Shown here: piece after piece, positions 32,270 to 43,619 of the stretch
How the letters are laid out: every line of letters starts with the position of its first letter
Position numbering within the stretch: position 1 is the first letter of the stretch
Assembly: GCA_964016875.1 (NCBI GenBank)
Contig: OZ024724.1
Location: 4,946,501-5,010,500, forward strand
Reading direction: 5' to 3'
DNA: 64,000 nt
DNA from: Fallopia convolvulus
Taxonomy: Eukaryota; Streptophyta; Magnoliopsida; Caryophyllales; Polygonaceae
Position numbers and translations under genes: made by a program
The notes under the pieces: model-generated
Database searches by the model: none
The model's input: only the letters and a program-made list of their open reading frames with translations
Told to the model about the DNA's origin: nothing

Positions 32270-32592
32270 CTAAGTAACCTTAGGGATCTTAACCACAACT
32301 CCATGCCTATCTATGAAAACCCAAACTCGGTCGCATCGCAAGTCTTTCGTTCTTGGGCTTCCTTCGGGCAAAATGATCGCTCTCACGTTTTCATTCTGCG
32401 TTTCTATGATTGCGGCTGCCCTCGTCCCTCTCATACCCACTAGCTCCGGCCATGACTGTTTTCCTGTATATAAAGTTAATGTAATTTAATATAACTTAAT
32501 GCATTATATGTGACGGTATGGACCAAACGAACCCTAATAAAACATGAATTGATTAGTGTTAACTCACCTTGACATCCTTGAATGAACTCCAT
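32270..32592 (-). CDS. Potato type I serine protease inhibitor, copy B (two exons)
   Basis: Minus strand: exon 1 at 32592-32568 (25 nt), intron 32567-32464 (GT...AG), exon 2 at 32463-32270 with the stop; 72 residues. The open frame has no lesion. Landmarks GKQSWPELVG (residues 9-18) and LPEGSPRTKDLRCDRV with the predicted reactive bond Lys48-Asp49. The Glu at residue 15 in WPELVG is the family consensus; copy A has Gly there. Residue 67 is Lys here, Glu in copy A. All splice sites and the frame are kept in both copies, and differences are few, which suggests both may still be active. Small size and the intron hide it from ORF scans. Predicted target: trypsin-like serine proteases, in defence. 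Confidence 0.9.
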
Positions 32593-32640
32593 CTTCCTTT
32601 TTCACAACCTAGCTCTGATCCTCTTGCTATGGATACGTGA

Positions 32641-32653
32641 CTATATATATAAC
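32641..32653 (-). promoter_or_regulatory. TATA box of inhibitor copy B
   Basis: ATATATATAG on the minus strand, ~50 bp before the ATG, beside TCACGTATCC as in copy A. Confidence 0.6.
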
Positions 32654-33555
32654 ATGAGATATGCCTTGTAAGTTATATTTTATTAGAGAAAATTAAGATG
32701 GAAGAAGAAATTGACAAAACTTTGCCGGTTGATGATTAATGGGTGGATGGTTGGTAGTTGGGTTTTAACAAGTGTTGTAGATTTCCTTGACTACTTTTAC
32801 AATTGTCTAACTAAACTAATAGTGGAGATGCACGTATAGGGATGGCAATCAATTTCATCCGATTCTTCATAAGCATCCGAGTAGTGAAATAGTGATGGCC
32901 ATTGCCCACGGTTCGGTTTCAACTAACCCAACCGGGTCAAGACCAGTCAAAATAAACGATCCAACGGTTCCAATCCTCTTCTGATTTAGCCGGTTTGAGA
33001 TCTTAGTCAATTTTCTTGAACCGACCATCCACCACTAGTTCGAATAGGAACTAAAACCACCGGTTTGGATTCATCCAGTTTCAGTTTCGGTTTCGGTTTC
33101 ATGGCCGACCACTATATATCTTAGTCATCCTTTTTACAAAAATAGAGATGGTCTCATAAAGAACAAAAGAAATAGGGTCCGATTCAGGAAAGAGCACTCT
33201 TCAAGAGAGAACTGAGAATGCATCTCAGCCGCCCAACCTTGAAAATTCAATGGTTAGGATCATGTATTGGCTAAATTTAAAAATCGAAAAAAAACGTATG
33301 TGCATCCATTTATAATTATTTGTACATAAATTTTATAAATGAATGTGCATAATTTTTGAGTTGTATGTGTATAATTTTCGATTTGAACTATGTGTTGTTA
33401 TGCAACTGAATGTGCATGTTTTTTTTAATATGTGCATCAGTGCATGCTATTTTTTGTACTGTAGGTTTCGTTTTCGGTTTGATGGCCAATCACTATGGTT
33501 AAGACAAATAAAAATAATTTTTTACCCAAAATAAAGCTCTATCTACAAGTGAAAC
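32654..33555. other. Upstream part of segment B; no gene
   Basis: Aligns with segment A at 13250-13297, 14220-14484 and 15313-15385, with clean empty sites for the solo LTR (~32735) and the hAT-like element (~32965). Repeated GGTTTCGGTTTC-like phrases near 33090. Confidence 0.65.
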
Positions 33556-33567
33556 AAGACCCATATT

Positions 33568-34312
33568 ATGCAGATACAAAAACTAATCTACAACCTTTTA
33601 TAAACTCATGGCAGAAGTGTGGTTTTAGTAATATACTTTTCAGCCCTAGTATCGGGTCTCGAGGTGGTATTTGGATTTTAATGACACAAAAATGCTCTAA
33701 ATATTATAACTCCACAAATCTTATAATTATACAGTATGAATTTATAGATACAAAACTTCTTATTTCGTGTATGTGTCGTACCGTGAGGATGAAAAACAAG
33801 TTTATTGGGATTTTTTATAGAACATTTTATTATCTTCACTTATTCCTTTTATTATTATTGGTGATTTAAATGGAATAAATTTTCAGACTGATAAACTTGG
33901 GGGTGTCATCCCTTCTTAATCAAGATTTTCACGATTAATAAATCTTAAATTACAATTAGGACTTTTAGATACTCTTATTTCAGGGTTCCCGTTTACTTGG
34001 AGAAAGAGTTCTAAATCTTTGGATAACACTTTTAAAAAATTAGATAGAGTATTAATTCTTCATACATTACTTGATCAATTTTCGTCAGTAAAAACGCAAC
34101 ATCATCCTTTTACAACTTCAGATCACCGTTTAATTTTGATTAATTTGATGGGGGTTCAATCTTTGAAAAAGTTTCCGTTCCGTTTTGAAAATGCTTGGTT
34201 GTTAAAACCAAGTTTTGAAGGACTAGTCTCAAAAGTATGGAAATATAATTTAAATGGATCTTACATGTTTAAAGTTTCATCCAAAATGAATATATTAAAA
34301 AAATGTACATAA
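33568..34312 (+). pseudogene. LINE endonuclease, decayed
   Basis: Readable pieces of an apurinic-type endonuclease: FSPSIGSRGGIWIL near 33640, then (after a shift) GVIPS near 33905 and FPFTWRKSSKSLDNTFKKLDRVL around 33990-34050, ending SDHRLILINL near 34120, the conserved SDH box of the domain. Multiple stops and shifts. The open frame's first ~24 codons (33495-33567) are host DNA, not LINE. Confidence 0.75.
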
Positions 34313-34749
34313 TAATTATGAACAATTAAATATTTCTTTAGCACAATTGCATGAATTACAAGATAAACAAATATATGATCCGAATAATATTTCTGTTTTC
34401 CATAAACTTCAAACACATTTAAATAAATATAATGCTCTTCTTCAATTTCAAAATATTTTTTGGAAACAACGAGCAAAAATTTAATATATAAAAAATACGA
34501 AATATTTCTAGTCAGTTACAAAAATTTGTTCTTTTAAGCAAAGAATTGTTAGCTTTACAACGTCGCATGGTAATATTATTTATGATCATGACAGTATGAC
34601 ACAATTAGCCAAGCTATTATTTCAGAAATAAAAAATAGGTTCTTGCTTAATCCTTTATGTGTAATTCAATCACATGATTTAGATATTATTCCTCAGTTAG
34701 TGACACAAGAGGATAACTTTTTATTTAGTGAATCTCCAACACAAGGTGA

Positions 34750-35215
34750 GATTAAGTAGGTGGTTGGTGATTTAGCGACAGATAAATTTCCAGGTCCAGA
34801 TGGTTTCGCAACTGAGTTCATCCAAAAATACAGGCATATTGTTAGGACTTCTGTTTGTTTAGCAGTTAATTCTTTTTTTCACTCAGGACATATGCTGCAA
34901 GCTTTAAATAAATCTTTTATTACTTTAATACCAAAATAACGTCACCAACTACTATTAATCACTTTAGACCTATTAGTCTTTGTAACACAATTTATAAAAT
35001 TATTACCCAAATTATTGTTTCGAGAATGTCTTACATACTCCCTTATTTAATACATCCTTTGCAAGGAGCATTTGTTCAGGGTCGTTTGATTCAAGATAAT
35101 ATTTTAATAGCTCATGAAATATTTAATTCTTTTCATAAGAAAAAAAGGGCAAAAGGATGGATGGCTATTAAAATAGATATGGAAAAGGCTTATGATAAAA
35201 TTAATTGGAAATTAC
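34750..35215 (+). pseudogene. LINE reverse transcriptase, N-terminal part only
   Basis: Shows KFPGPDGFATEFIQKY near 34785, ITLIPK near 34920, FRPISLCN near 34968, then HPLQGAFVQGRLIQDNILIAHE and KIDMEKAYDKINW up to ~35208. The catalytic (F/Y)ADD region is missing: the text jumps directly into a zinc-binding region. It cannot be an active enzyme. Confidence 0.85.
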
Positions 35216-36105
35216 CTATTCCACCTAAAGTTCAGAATTTCATTTGGAAAGCATGTTCTGATTGCTTACCTACAACGGAGAGATTAAATAGATTTTATAA
35301 CTCTGTCCCGCCAACTTGTACATTGTGTGTTTTAAGTAATGTCGTTACATCATTTATTTTTTCTTTGTCCATAATTTACTACTCAAATGTTTTGTAATTT
35401 AGAGTCTAAATTAAATATTACACTTAAATTTGTGTCGTTAACAGATTGCTTTATGTTTGATTTATTTTCTACAATAAAATTAATTACACACTCAAATATT
35501 TTATGTTTTCTTTGTTGGTATATTTGGAATCATAGGAAGTCTATTATTTTTAATCACTCAACTACAACTGCTAATTTAATTCCTTGTGAAATTGTTGTAG
35601 AGAATTTGCCCTATGAAATGTAGCTAATCAAAAAGTTAAAAAAAATGAATAATGTTAGGAAAAGGGAAAAAATGGCAATTTGGAAGAAACCTCCGAATCA
35701 ATGGCAAAAGTTGAATTTTGATGCTTCAAAAAATAAGAATCCGGATACTTTTATAAGTTTTATTATTCGAAATAATTCTAATCTTGTTACAAGTATTTTT
35801 AGGGAAAAATAAATCATGTATCAATTCTTCAGGCTGAGACACTGGTTATGATACAAGATATAAATGAAGCTCTTTCTATAATATTACTCATATCATAATT
35901 GAGGGAGATAATTTAATGCTAATAAATTTTTTACGAAATATTTGGAAGATTCCATGGGAAACAAAATTTTTGGTTGAAGAAATTAATTCTTTGATTGGTG
36001 GTTTTCAAGAGGTGATTTTTTTCATTGTTTTAGGGAGTGTAATGTTGTTGCTGATTTCTTGGCAAGAAAGCATGTCAATATCAACCATTGCCATCAAGCG
36101 CTAGA
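35210..36105 (+). pseudogene. LINE zf-RVT and RNase H regions
   Basis: Right after the RT break comes PPKVQNFIWKACSDCLPT and then CTLC, the zinc-binding region of plant reverse transcriptases (zf-RVT). Further on, PPNQWQKLNFDASKN near 35690 opens an RNase H-like domain, with IEGDNLMLI and AESMSI-like ends near 35895-36080. Several stops. The RT-to-zf join at ~35210 marks a deletion of ~1.5-2 kb relative to complete LINEs. Confidence 0.75.
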
Positions 36106-36282
36106 TGTTTCATTTCCTAGTGATAGTCTTTCTAGGTCTTTTAGTTTATGTTATCCTATGTTGTTGCATTTTTTGAAGATCATCCGCAGTGATGATTTAG
36201 GTTGGCCTTGTTGTTTTAAGGTAGCCTAATGTTTGCCTTGTAATGAGCTTTTAGCTCATTGTGTCAAAAAAAGACCCATATT

Positions 36283-37389
36283 CATATATGAGCCAACAGA
36301 AATATAGATGATCTCATAAAAACCAAATGAAATAGAAATAGGGTGATTTAATAAATAGCCCTAAAATAGGGGGCTAATTGTCCAAGTTGAGTGATATGTT
36401 TTAATTGCATGGGGTAACCCTCACTTCCACCACCTTCTAACCATTGTGAGTTGACTCGGTCAACCGTTTTGACTCAGTCGTTGACCAGCATTGACCCAGC
36501 GTTGTCAGTCAACAAAAAATGTCAACAAATTTTTGTTTGTGAACAAATGTTTTTTTGTCAACAAAAAGATTTTGCCCGGCGTTGACCGTCAACAAAGAAT
36601 TTTGCTGACAAAAAAAATTGTCAACAAAAGGACTTTGTGGAGAAAAGAATAGAGGAAGAGAAAGATAGTCCAATAAGGAAGCAACATAAGAAAAGCCAGA
36701 GGAAAAAAGTAGAAGATGGGAAGGGAAAGTAAGAACAAGGTGTCTACGACAAGGAAGTCAGCAATAGTGAAATAGAGAGAAGAAAGGCAAGAGTCCTAGC
36801 ACAAGTACCGAGGTTAAGTTATAACTCTTAAGCCATTCACGGCTAAATGTTTATAGTAGTATGGATTCCATAACATTTACGCTTGTTAACAGGCTTAGTT
36901 CGGTCGGGTTCATATCGTTAAAGTTTACGAGTCAATTAGGTCGAGTCATTGTGAGTTTTGTGCAAGTTCAGGTCATATCATGTCATGTAAGGGTTTGGGT
37001 CGAATTAGGATCACACATTCTCGAATTAGACTCAAATTTGATTCATTTTGAGCAACTCCAACAACTTCCCCAAAACTTTCTCCTAAATGGAGAAACAAAC
37101 GCAATATTATCAAAAATAAAATTTACTTCAACTTCAACCATATCTCTATTTTAGAGAACACTGCATTTATTATCTTTATTTAAAAGCATTAGTTTGTGCT
37201 AAAAGAAAAAGAAATTCCTTTTGGTATCCATAAAAAGAATTTATTCCTTTTGGTTACAATCTACTTTATATAAATATCGTCTCATAACCCAAAGTCACCC
37301 AAAACATATTTTTCATCCATTTCTTAATTCTGTTAAAAATTTAAAAATCCCCAATTTTCCGTTTTTTTTTCTCATTTACACACGCAAGC
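36283..37389. other. Host DNA right of LINE; TTGAC-rich patch
   Basis: First ~30 bases align with 16838 onward in segment A. From 36445 to 36650 the words TTGAC/GTCAA occur about a dozen times on both strands. No gene. Confidence 0.5.
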
Positions 37390-38250
37390 ATCTCTGAATT
37401 CGCCTCCTCCAAAACTCTCGGAACCCATCTCGTCGAATCCCAGACGATGTGGCCTCCCGCTCCAACACCTTCTTCTCATCATCGTCTTGTCCTCTGACAT
37501 CCGTTCCATCCTCCTCGACATATCCTCCAGTGCCCTCTCCTCCGACAACATCCTAATCAATATGACCACCTCGGAACCCTCTCTCGCTCACTCCATCTCC
37601 AAATCTTCCACCTCCAAGGGATATCACTTCGTCGATGGCCCCGTCTACGATGGCGACCGCGGTGCCAAATCCGCCACACTCTCAATCTTTGTGGAAGGGT
37701 AAGAGCCAATCATAGACAAATTAAGCTCTCTCTTCAAACTTTTGGGCACCGTTTAATTGAGACGCCCCGGGAAGGGCCAATTGGCGAAATTGGCGAATCA
37801 GATCACCATAGCTTCGAACATCGTACAGTTAGTCGAAGGGATGGTGTACGTGCACAAGACGGGGCTGGATATGGGGTTGTTTCTAGAGGCGATTTCAAAG
37901 GGGGTGACGTGTCTAAATTGTTGGATTTGTACGAGGGTCGAATCTTGAAGAGGGATTTCAGGCTAGGCTTCTATGTGGATCATTTCGTCAAGGATTTGGG
38001 GATTTGCATGAAGGAGTGTGAGCGGATGGGAATTGCATTGCTAGGGATGGCTCTTACGCAAGAGCCAATCATAGACAAATTAAGCTCTCGCTTCAAACTC
38101 TCTCTCTCTCTCTCTCTCTCAAGGCTCATGGTGAAGGAAAGCTTGGAACTCAAGCTTTGATTTTGTAGCTTGAGAGAATCAACGATGACTTCATTGGTTC
38201 AACTGTGATTCCCAAAAAACTAGTCATTGAGAAATTTCGACGTTCGTGAT
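37390..38250 (+). pseudogene. 3-hydroxyisobutyrate dehydrogenase-like pseudogene
   Basis: Reads across shifting frames as the plant 3-HIBADH-like / 6PGDH family, which oxidises beta-hydroxyacids with NAD. Pieces: NMTTSEPSLA near 37560, VDGPVYDGDRGAKSATLSIF near 37633 (the substrate/cofactor DGPVxGGxxGA box, partly altered), PGKGQLAKLANQI near 37763 with the catalytic-Lys helix region, SNIVQLVEGMVYVHKTGLD, then LDLYEGRILKRDF and FYVDHFVKDLGICMKE to ~38040. The N-terminal Rossmann start (GxGxMG) is missing and at least four frameshifts or stops are present. There are no introns. Near 38060-38098, ~40 bases copied from 37702-37740 replace the native text, followed by a CT run. It is non-functional as it stands. 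Confidence 0.85.
38100..38124. repeat. (CT)n microsatellite
   Basis: About eleven CT units inside the dehydrogenase pseudogene. Confidence 0.9.
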
Positions 38251-39189
38251 GAAATAATTAAGAGTCAACTTTGTTTGCATCTTGTTTTATATTTTTAATA
38301 TTCTAAGGAAAAGTTAGATTTCTTTTTATTTTTTAGCGGAAATAAGAAAAGAATTAATGGAAAATAGGTTTTGCATGACTTTAGGTTACGGTACAATATT
38401 TATATAAAATAGAGGGGTACCAAAAGGAATAATAAAATTTGTGAACACCAAAAGAAAAAGTCAAAAACTGAACGACACCAAAGAAATTTCCAAAAAAAAA
38501 AAGAATGATCAATTGATGGTTTTAGACACTTCCCCAAATTTAGGTAAGTGTCCCTATTTTTTTCACTCGCCCTTTATTTTAAAGAATGGGATGAAGAATC
38601 TATTGGGCCAAAAAAATATTCCAATTTGTCCAAATTTCCAAATTTCAGAAGAAATACAAAATCTACAATAGATCCTCTGCATGAGGTTCGCCAAGTTGAC
38701 CTTTTGGATTCAGCCTTTTTATGGCAACTCTAGACACTAGTAAAATCAAGAAAAAAAATTGTAAATTTCATGAAATTTAAAATTTTTAACTTAATATCTT
38801 TTATTAATATTTTTTATTTGTAATATTTTTTTGGTCGAAGGAGATGTGGTGGAATTCTCCATCCCCTCAAGGTGATATCAGGGAGTTAGCCGTTGTGAAA
38901 GCCAGTTTGAATTTTTCCAGCAGTTGAACAATATTTTGCAGCGAACGATGGACATATTTTTGCGTACAACTCATAATGGCGGTGCAAATCGTAATTATGG
39001 TAAAAGATTTAGCCCTTGAGATTTGGATGAAAGAGAAATGAAGAATGTGATCTTAGTGAAAAAGGAAAGATTTTTGTTTTATATCCACATCCAACTCGGT
39101 ATATCTTTTCTCATTACCTCCAAGCTTCAATCATTCTTCTTACCCTCTTCAATTTCGTCTTCTTCCTCAAACTAAGTCGTGAATCTCGA
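38251..39189. other. AT-rich DNA, no gene seen
   Basis: Low complexity A/T runs. From ~38880 the text (FFQQLNNIL, TTHNGGANRNYG) may be a trace of another gag, too little to call. Confidence 0.45.
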
Positions 39190-40525
39190 CAAACTTGATG
39201 TGTTTGAGATTGAAATGCTCAAGGCTAAACTCGAAGCTCTTTAAAAGGCCAAACTGTCCATACCCTCTCCCGTGTCCAAACTTCGATCCAAGTTTGATGA
39301 GATTGCAGACATCGGAATTCAAGTTGCTACTAAGGCTTCAAGCGAACAAGATGTTCTCGTTGAGGATTTCGAAAAAGAGCCTTCCATTCTTCCTTCGGCC
39401 ACGCACTCGTAGAAGACTTTTGAAATAAAGGAAGGAAAAGAAGGCTTGGGTGACTCAGACAAGTAGGAAATCGAACCACCTCCCAAAGACGTTGAGGAGA
39501 CGACAGCGATGAAGGAAATTCCGGTCAACAAGATGCCCTGTTGAACCAATCCAAAGATCCAACCAAAATCTCTAGCAAGAAAACGTATTCCAAAGTCGTC
39601 TCAAATTCTTCACATCTCTGACTCGGAGAGAACTCCTTCTCCAAATAAAGCGAAGGTGGCTCCTAGATCGAAGAAGTATAGTCTACGGTCTTTAGACACC
39701 ACATAAAAGAAAGTTGCGGAGGAACATGTTGTAGAGGAGGATGCTGAGTGTGAGGAGGAATTGCTAGAATCTGACAAGGAGAAGTTGAAAACTAAACAAA
39801 AGGACGAAGTGGAGTAAGAAGAAGAGGAAATCGAGGAGGAGATCGAGGAAGAAGTTGAGTAGGATCTCAAAGCCTCCAAGGCTAAGGGGAAACAACCCAT
39901 GGAACTAGAGACTCCTGCTGTTAAAGGGTCAAAAAGGATTGTCGGTCCCATAGTGATCGATGAGGAGTTTCTTAAGGATCACGATCTGACGGAGTTCTGG
40001 GACCTTCTCAAGTTCCAAGGGTGGGAGAAACTATGTTCTGCACAAGTCAAGTTAGATGTATCTATCCTCACGAGATTCTTTCAACACTATCAACTTGCGG
40101 ATCTTCCTAGCAGACCAATGGGTTTTACTACCATTTAGGACGTTCAAATTTCTTTCTCTGTTGGGTATGTTGCCAAGATTCTGAATGTTCCTAGTTCCGG
40201 ATATGGTAATGTGCATACCTCAAGTCACTGGTCAAATAACAAGTATCAGCTTATCAAGTGTGTTCTAGGGAAGCAGTCGGTCAGTCCTTACATGACAAGT
40301 GAGCTTGGATACACTGGGAGAATCACTCACCAATTTCTAATCAAGGTAGTGGTTCCCATGTTGGAGAAAAGGAACTCAATCACCATCAACGACATGATAC
40401 TGTTGGACAAGTTCATGAACCGAGTGAGGATTTGTCTTCCTGAGATCATGATGTGGCACATGGCAAAGAGCATTGGAAAGAACCATGGGTTGTTGTATCC
40501 TCAGTTCGTTAAGGCTATTTTGTAA
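39190..40525 (+). pseudogene. SIRE env-position gene, broken
   Basis: Several frames in one line: EIEMLKAKLEAL and an acidic, Glu/Lys-rich stretch, then GPIVIDEEFLKDHDLTEFWD near 39940, QGWEKLCSAQVKLDVSILTRFF, and after a TAG at 40136-40138 VQISFSVGYVAKILNVP and LIKCVLG..., ending KSIGKNHGLLYPQFVKAIL at 40523. The same family occurs on the minus strand at 56310-57700 (shared xEFWxLxxxQxWEELC pattern). SIRE elements are known to carry an env-like gene here, but I see no membrane segment in this part. Function unknown. At least five stops. Confidence 0.68.
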
Positions 40526-41242
40526 GCCAAGAAGTTATGTATGAGCCTTCTTTGGAGGAGTCTTTTGGATTTCCCCTGGATATGAGCAATATCTCTATAA
40601 TGAAGTACCAGGGTGATTCAAAGGGAAGGACGGCAAAGAAGACTGCCTAGAAGGGCGTTGGGAGTACTTCGACTAATGGGAGTGTTAATTCCAAGATGTT
40701 ACTCGAGCTTTGACATATTTCCTCGCATCTGATTACTATCATTGAGTACCTTGCTAAGAGACAATGCCCGCTTTGTTATTGATCCTGCCTCCTCGAAACC
40801 ATGAGTGGAACCCCTCTTGTTACTCTACCACTTTATCTCCCCTCTCAAATATTTTAATGTTATCTTGGATTTAGTTGTTTTTATGTTTTTGTCTTTTGCT
40901 TGACTGTGGCCCAGAAAAACAGTTTAATTTCATGACTTGTTTTTTTCTTATGAATGGTATTTAAGTTACAATTATATGTTCATTTGCTTTGTGTTTTTTG
41001 TTTGATTTAACCTTTTAATGATGTCAAAAGGGGGAAGTTAGGAAAATGTAGTGATGCATTATATTCAAGATATACAGTGAGAAATTTGGCCAAGGAGGAA
41101 TATGTTGTTACACTAGTGAGTAGGAACAACGGTGTTTCTATTGAGGGGGAACCAGGAATAATTTTTCAATTTTTTCGAATCTTTTACTGGTTTCTAGATT
41201 TGCATTTTTGCATAAGTTTGTCATCATCAAAAAGGGGGAAAT

Positions 41243-42141
41243 TGTTGGAACATTAGTTGTTCCACAGTTTCTCTTAGTTTTGACAATGACAAACTTTGAT
41301 TGTATAAATGTTTTTACATGTTAGTATTTTAGGAAAACAGGAACATCGTCAAGAGTGAAGAAACATTATGAAGAGCAATGGAGGGAACGAGTGACGATCT
41401 GAAAAGGCTATCCCAAAGAATATGTGACTTTCTATTTATGCCAAGTTACAAGATCTCTTATGAACGATCTTCTAAAAAGATTTTATAGCTTAGTTCGGTT
41501 GTTTGTGAGAAGATCAAGGAAGAGATAAGATCAAATAAGGATGGTCTTATCTAGAAAATCCAAAATCAATCGGTTATGGAAAGAATCAAATTGATTGAAG
41601 ATAAGAATAATCGTTTATCTACTTGCTCCAAATTTAGTGGGATTTGCCATGTGGAATATCAGAACAATTAGGCAAGAATTGTGATTGAGATCAGACTCGG
41701 TAGTTGCCCTATAAAAGACTAGGTTTAGCTAGTGTTTAAGTATGGTTGACGACGAACGTGAAGAGAGAGCTTTTCAAGTGTTCGAGTTTGTGTGGCCTTT
41801 TCCGATGAATAATGCACATTAATGTGAGTACTCAGGTCGGTAGTTCACTTTTGTTTGGGTTTACGTTTAGGGTAGAAGAAGTCTAGTTGGTTGAACTTTG
41901 GTGGGTGCCTTAGTTACCAGGGAATTTGACTTGCCTTGTAACCGTTGAAACGTAATATAAAGTGCTCTATTAAAATTCTTTGAGAAAGAGTATGTCTCAG
42001 GGATAGAGGTTTTTCTTTATATGACTAGTTGGTCGAGTAAAAAGTTTTTCTGTCTAAATATCGTGTTTTTATTTATGTATGTTTTCGTTGTCCATAAAAC
42101 ACTAGTTTCCTACTTTTTTACTAACACGGTTTGATTCAACA
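41243..42141 (+). repeat. LTR of SIRE-like element (899 bp)
   Basis: TGTTGGAACATTAG... to GATTCAACA. Similar along its length to the solo LTR at 13302-14214. Confidence 0.9.
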
Positions 42142-42146
42142 CATCT

Positions 42147-42775
42147 CTTAGACTATAACCACCACCGTGGCATCATCCCACCATCATCCCGCTATTTTCC
42201 GACATCATCCCAACGTTAAGTTGGGATAGGAATCATCAACCCGATACCTCATTCCAACCCGATTCCAACCCGGAATCGAGTTGGAATGAGGTATCGGGTT
42301 GGGATAGGAATCATCCATACCTTAAGTTTGAGGTGGGTATGAACTCTAGTGTATTTTTTTGGTATGGGAATCACTCATTCCCATCCCTTAGTTAAAACAA
42401 ACATTGGAATGGGTTTGAGCCATTCCTAACCCCATTCCCTATACCATGGGTATAGAAACAAACAAGCCCTGAAACCTTTTTCGGCAATTTGATCGAACAC
42501 CAACTTAATTACTTCGGTTCAATAATTTGGGTTTGTAGTTTAATCGAGAGTCAGGCTTCATTGATGGCTTAATGGTTCTCTACGTGTGGCCACCACTTGT
42601 TTAATACAGAGTATATAAAACCTAGTCAAATTTCCCACAATTTGGATTTATTAAATATGAAGTATATAGTTGTTTAAAGCATGAAAAAATTACATTTATT
42701 AATGCCGAATTTCATATATATTAAATTATACGAGTAATTTTTAGGGATAGTTCATTCCAATTACAAACCAAACAC
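42147..42775. other. Host or MITE-like DNA with a strong hairpin
   Basis: No gene. Holds a hairpin at 42237-42301 and GGAATGGG/CCCATTCC repeats near 42360-42440, in the style of a decayed miniature element. Confidence 0.5.
42237..42301. repeat. 30-bp-stem inverted repeat
   Basis: Arms 42238-42258 and 42280-42300 are exact reverse complements over 21 bp. After one mismatch the stem goes on for seven more pairs to a 5-base loop. TTGGGATAGGAATCATC stands just left of one arm and again just right of the other. Confidence 0.95.
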
Positions 42776-43550
42776 TTTTGAGCTCTAAAATATCGCGCTA
42801 ATTTATGAGCTGGGCGAAAATATTCACCATCAATAGAGCATTAAACTGCATGGAGGAAATCAAGGAGCATTAAAGGAGCTGTTGGAACGCATTGTCTACA
42901 TGGGCGAAAATCATGGACGCCTTAAATGTCTAACATGTTGACAATTCAGCAGAAGCAGTAGCTAGTCAAAAATAGTCGTTGGAAAGCATTAATAACAAGG
43001 CGAGATTCACGGGATTGACTCATAAATGACCAGAATGTAAGCCTATAAAAGGGGAGGAAGAACATCAACAAAGGGAGATTGACATTCTCTCGGACTCACT
43101 CTCATACGCTCTCTCTACAACAAAGCAATCTACGTACAATTGTATTTTTATTCTTCGATTATTCATCCACGATCTCAAAAGCTATTTTGCTATACATCTT
43201 CTCTTTGGCATACTCATCAATTGTTCTTCTACATTTGAATGGAATCATAGTGAATTTTACCCTCGTTATTCTATATTTTTGCCTATTTATGCTATTATTT
43301 TACCAATTAACGTGTCTATTACTTATCATTGGTCTCTTGAATCATAAGAAGTAACTCGTAGTAGTGCAATTACAATCTTATTTCACTATTATGAATTCAT
43401 ATCTCTTTTTATACTTGTTTACTAGTTCATTTGTTATTTCTCTTCGTGAATCTCATACCATTGCGAATTAACGTGTTTAAACTGGTTTTTTTACTAGAGT
43501 TCCCTCATTATAGCAGATAACGCGTTTACGTGTTAAATCTGCCCAAAACA
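42776..43550 (+). repeat. 5' LTR of gag-only element (775 bp)
   Basis: Aligned with 46362-47169. The terminal TGTTGGGCCC has decayed to TTTTGAGCTC, and ~30 bp are missing near 42815. Confidence 0.9.
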
Positions 43551-43619
43551 ATTGGAGCCCACCGTGGGGCCTTTAGTCAAAAATCCCATCAAACACGTTA
43601 CCACTACCCCGCTACCAAA

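Larger units (their letters stand above)
33568..36270 (+). mobile_element. Plant LINE, 5' truncated and internally deleted, TSD AAGACCCATATT
   Basis: A 12-bp duplication, AAGACCCATATT, stands at 33556-33567 and 36271-36282, and a short A-run lies at the 3' end. Inside, in order: endonuclease pieces, RT pieces, a zinc-binding RVT region and a C-terminal RNase H. The order and the RNase H are those of plant L1-type LINEs. Frames are broken throughout. Confidence 0.86.
39190..42141 (+). mobile_element. SIRE-like copia element, 3' end only
   Basis: Env-position gene remains, then a long noncoding stretch, then a purine tract AAAAAGGGGGAAAT (41229-41242) and an LTR 41243-42141. No pol is seen to the left, so the 5' part has been lost. 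The left border is uncertain. Confidence 0.78.

Noticed and set aside
43079..43354. Hydrophobic 91-codon frame as a membrane protein
   Set aside because: Lies inside the gypsy 5' LTR, is T-rich, and does not survive in the 3' LTR copy.
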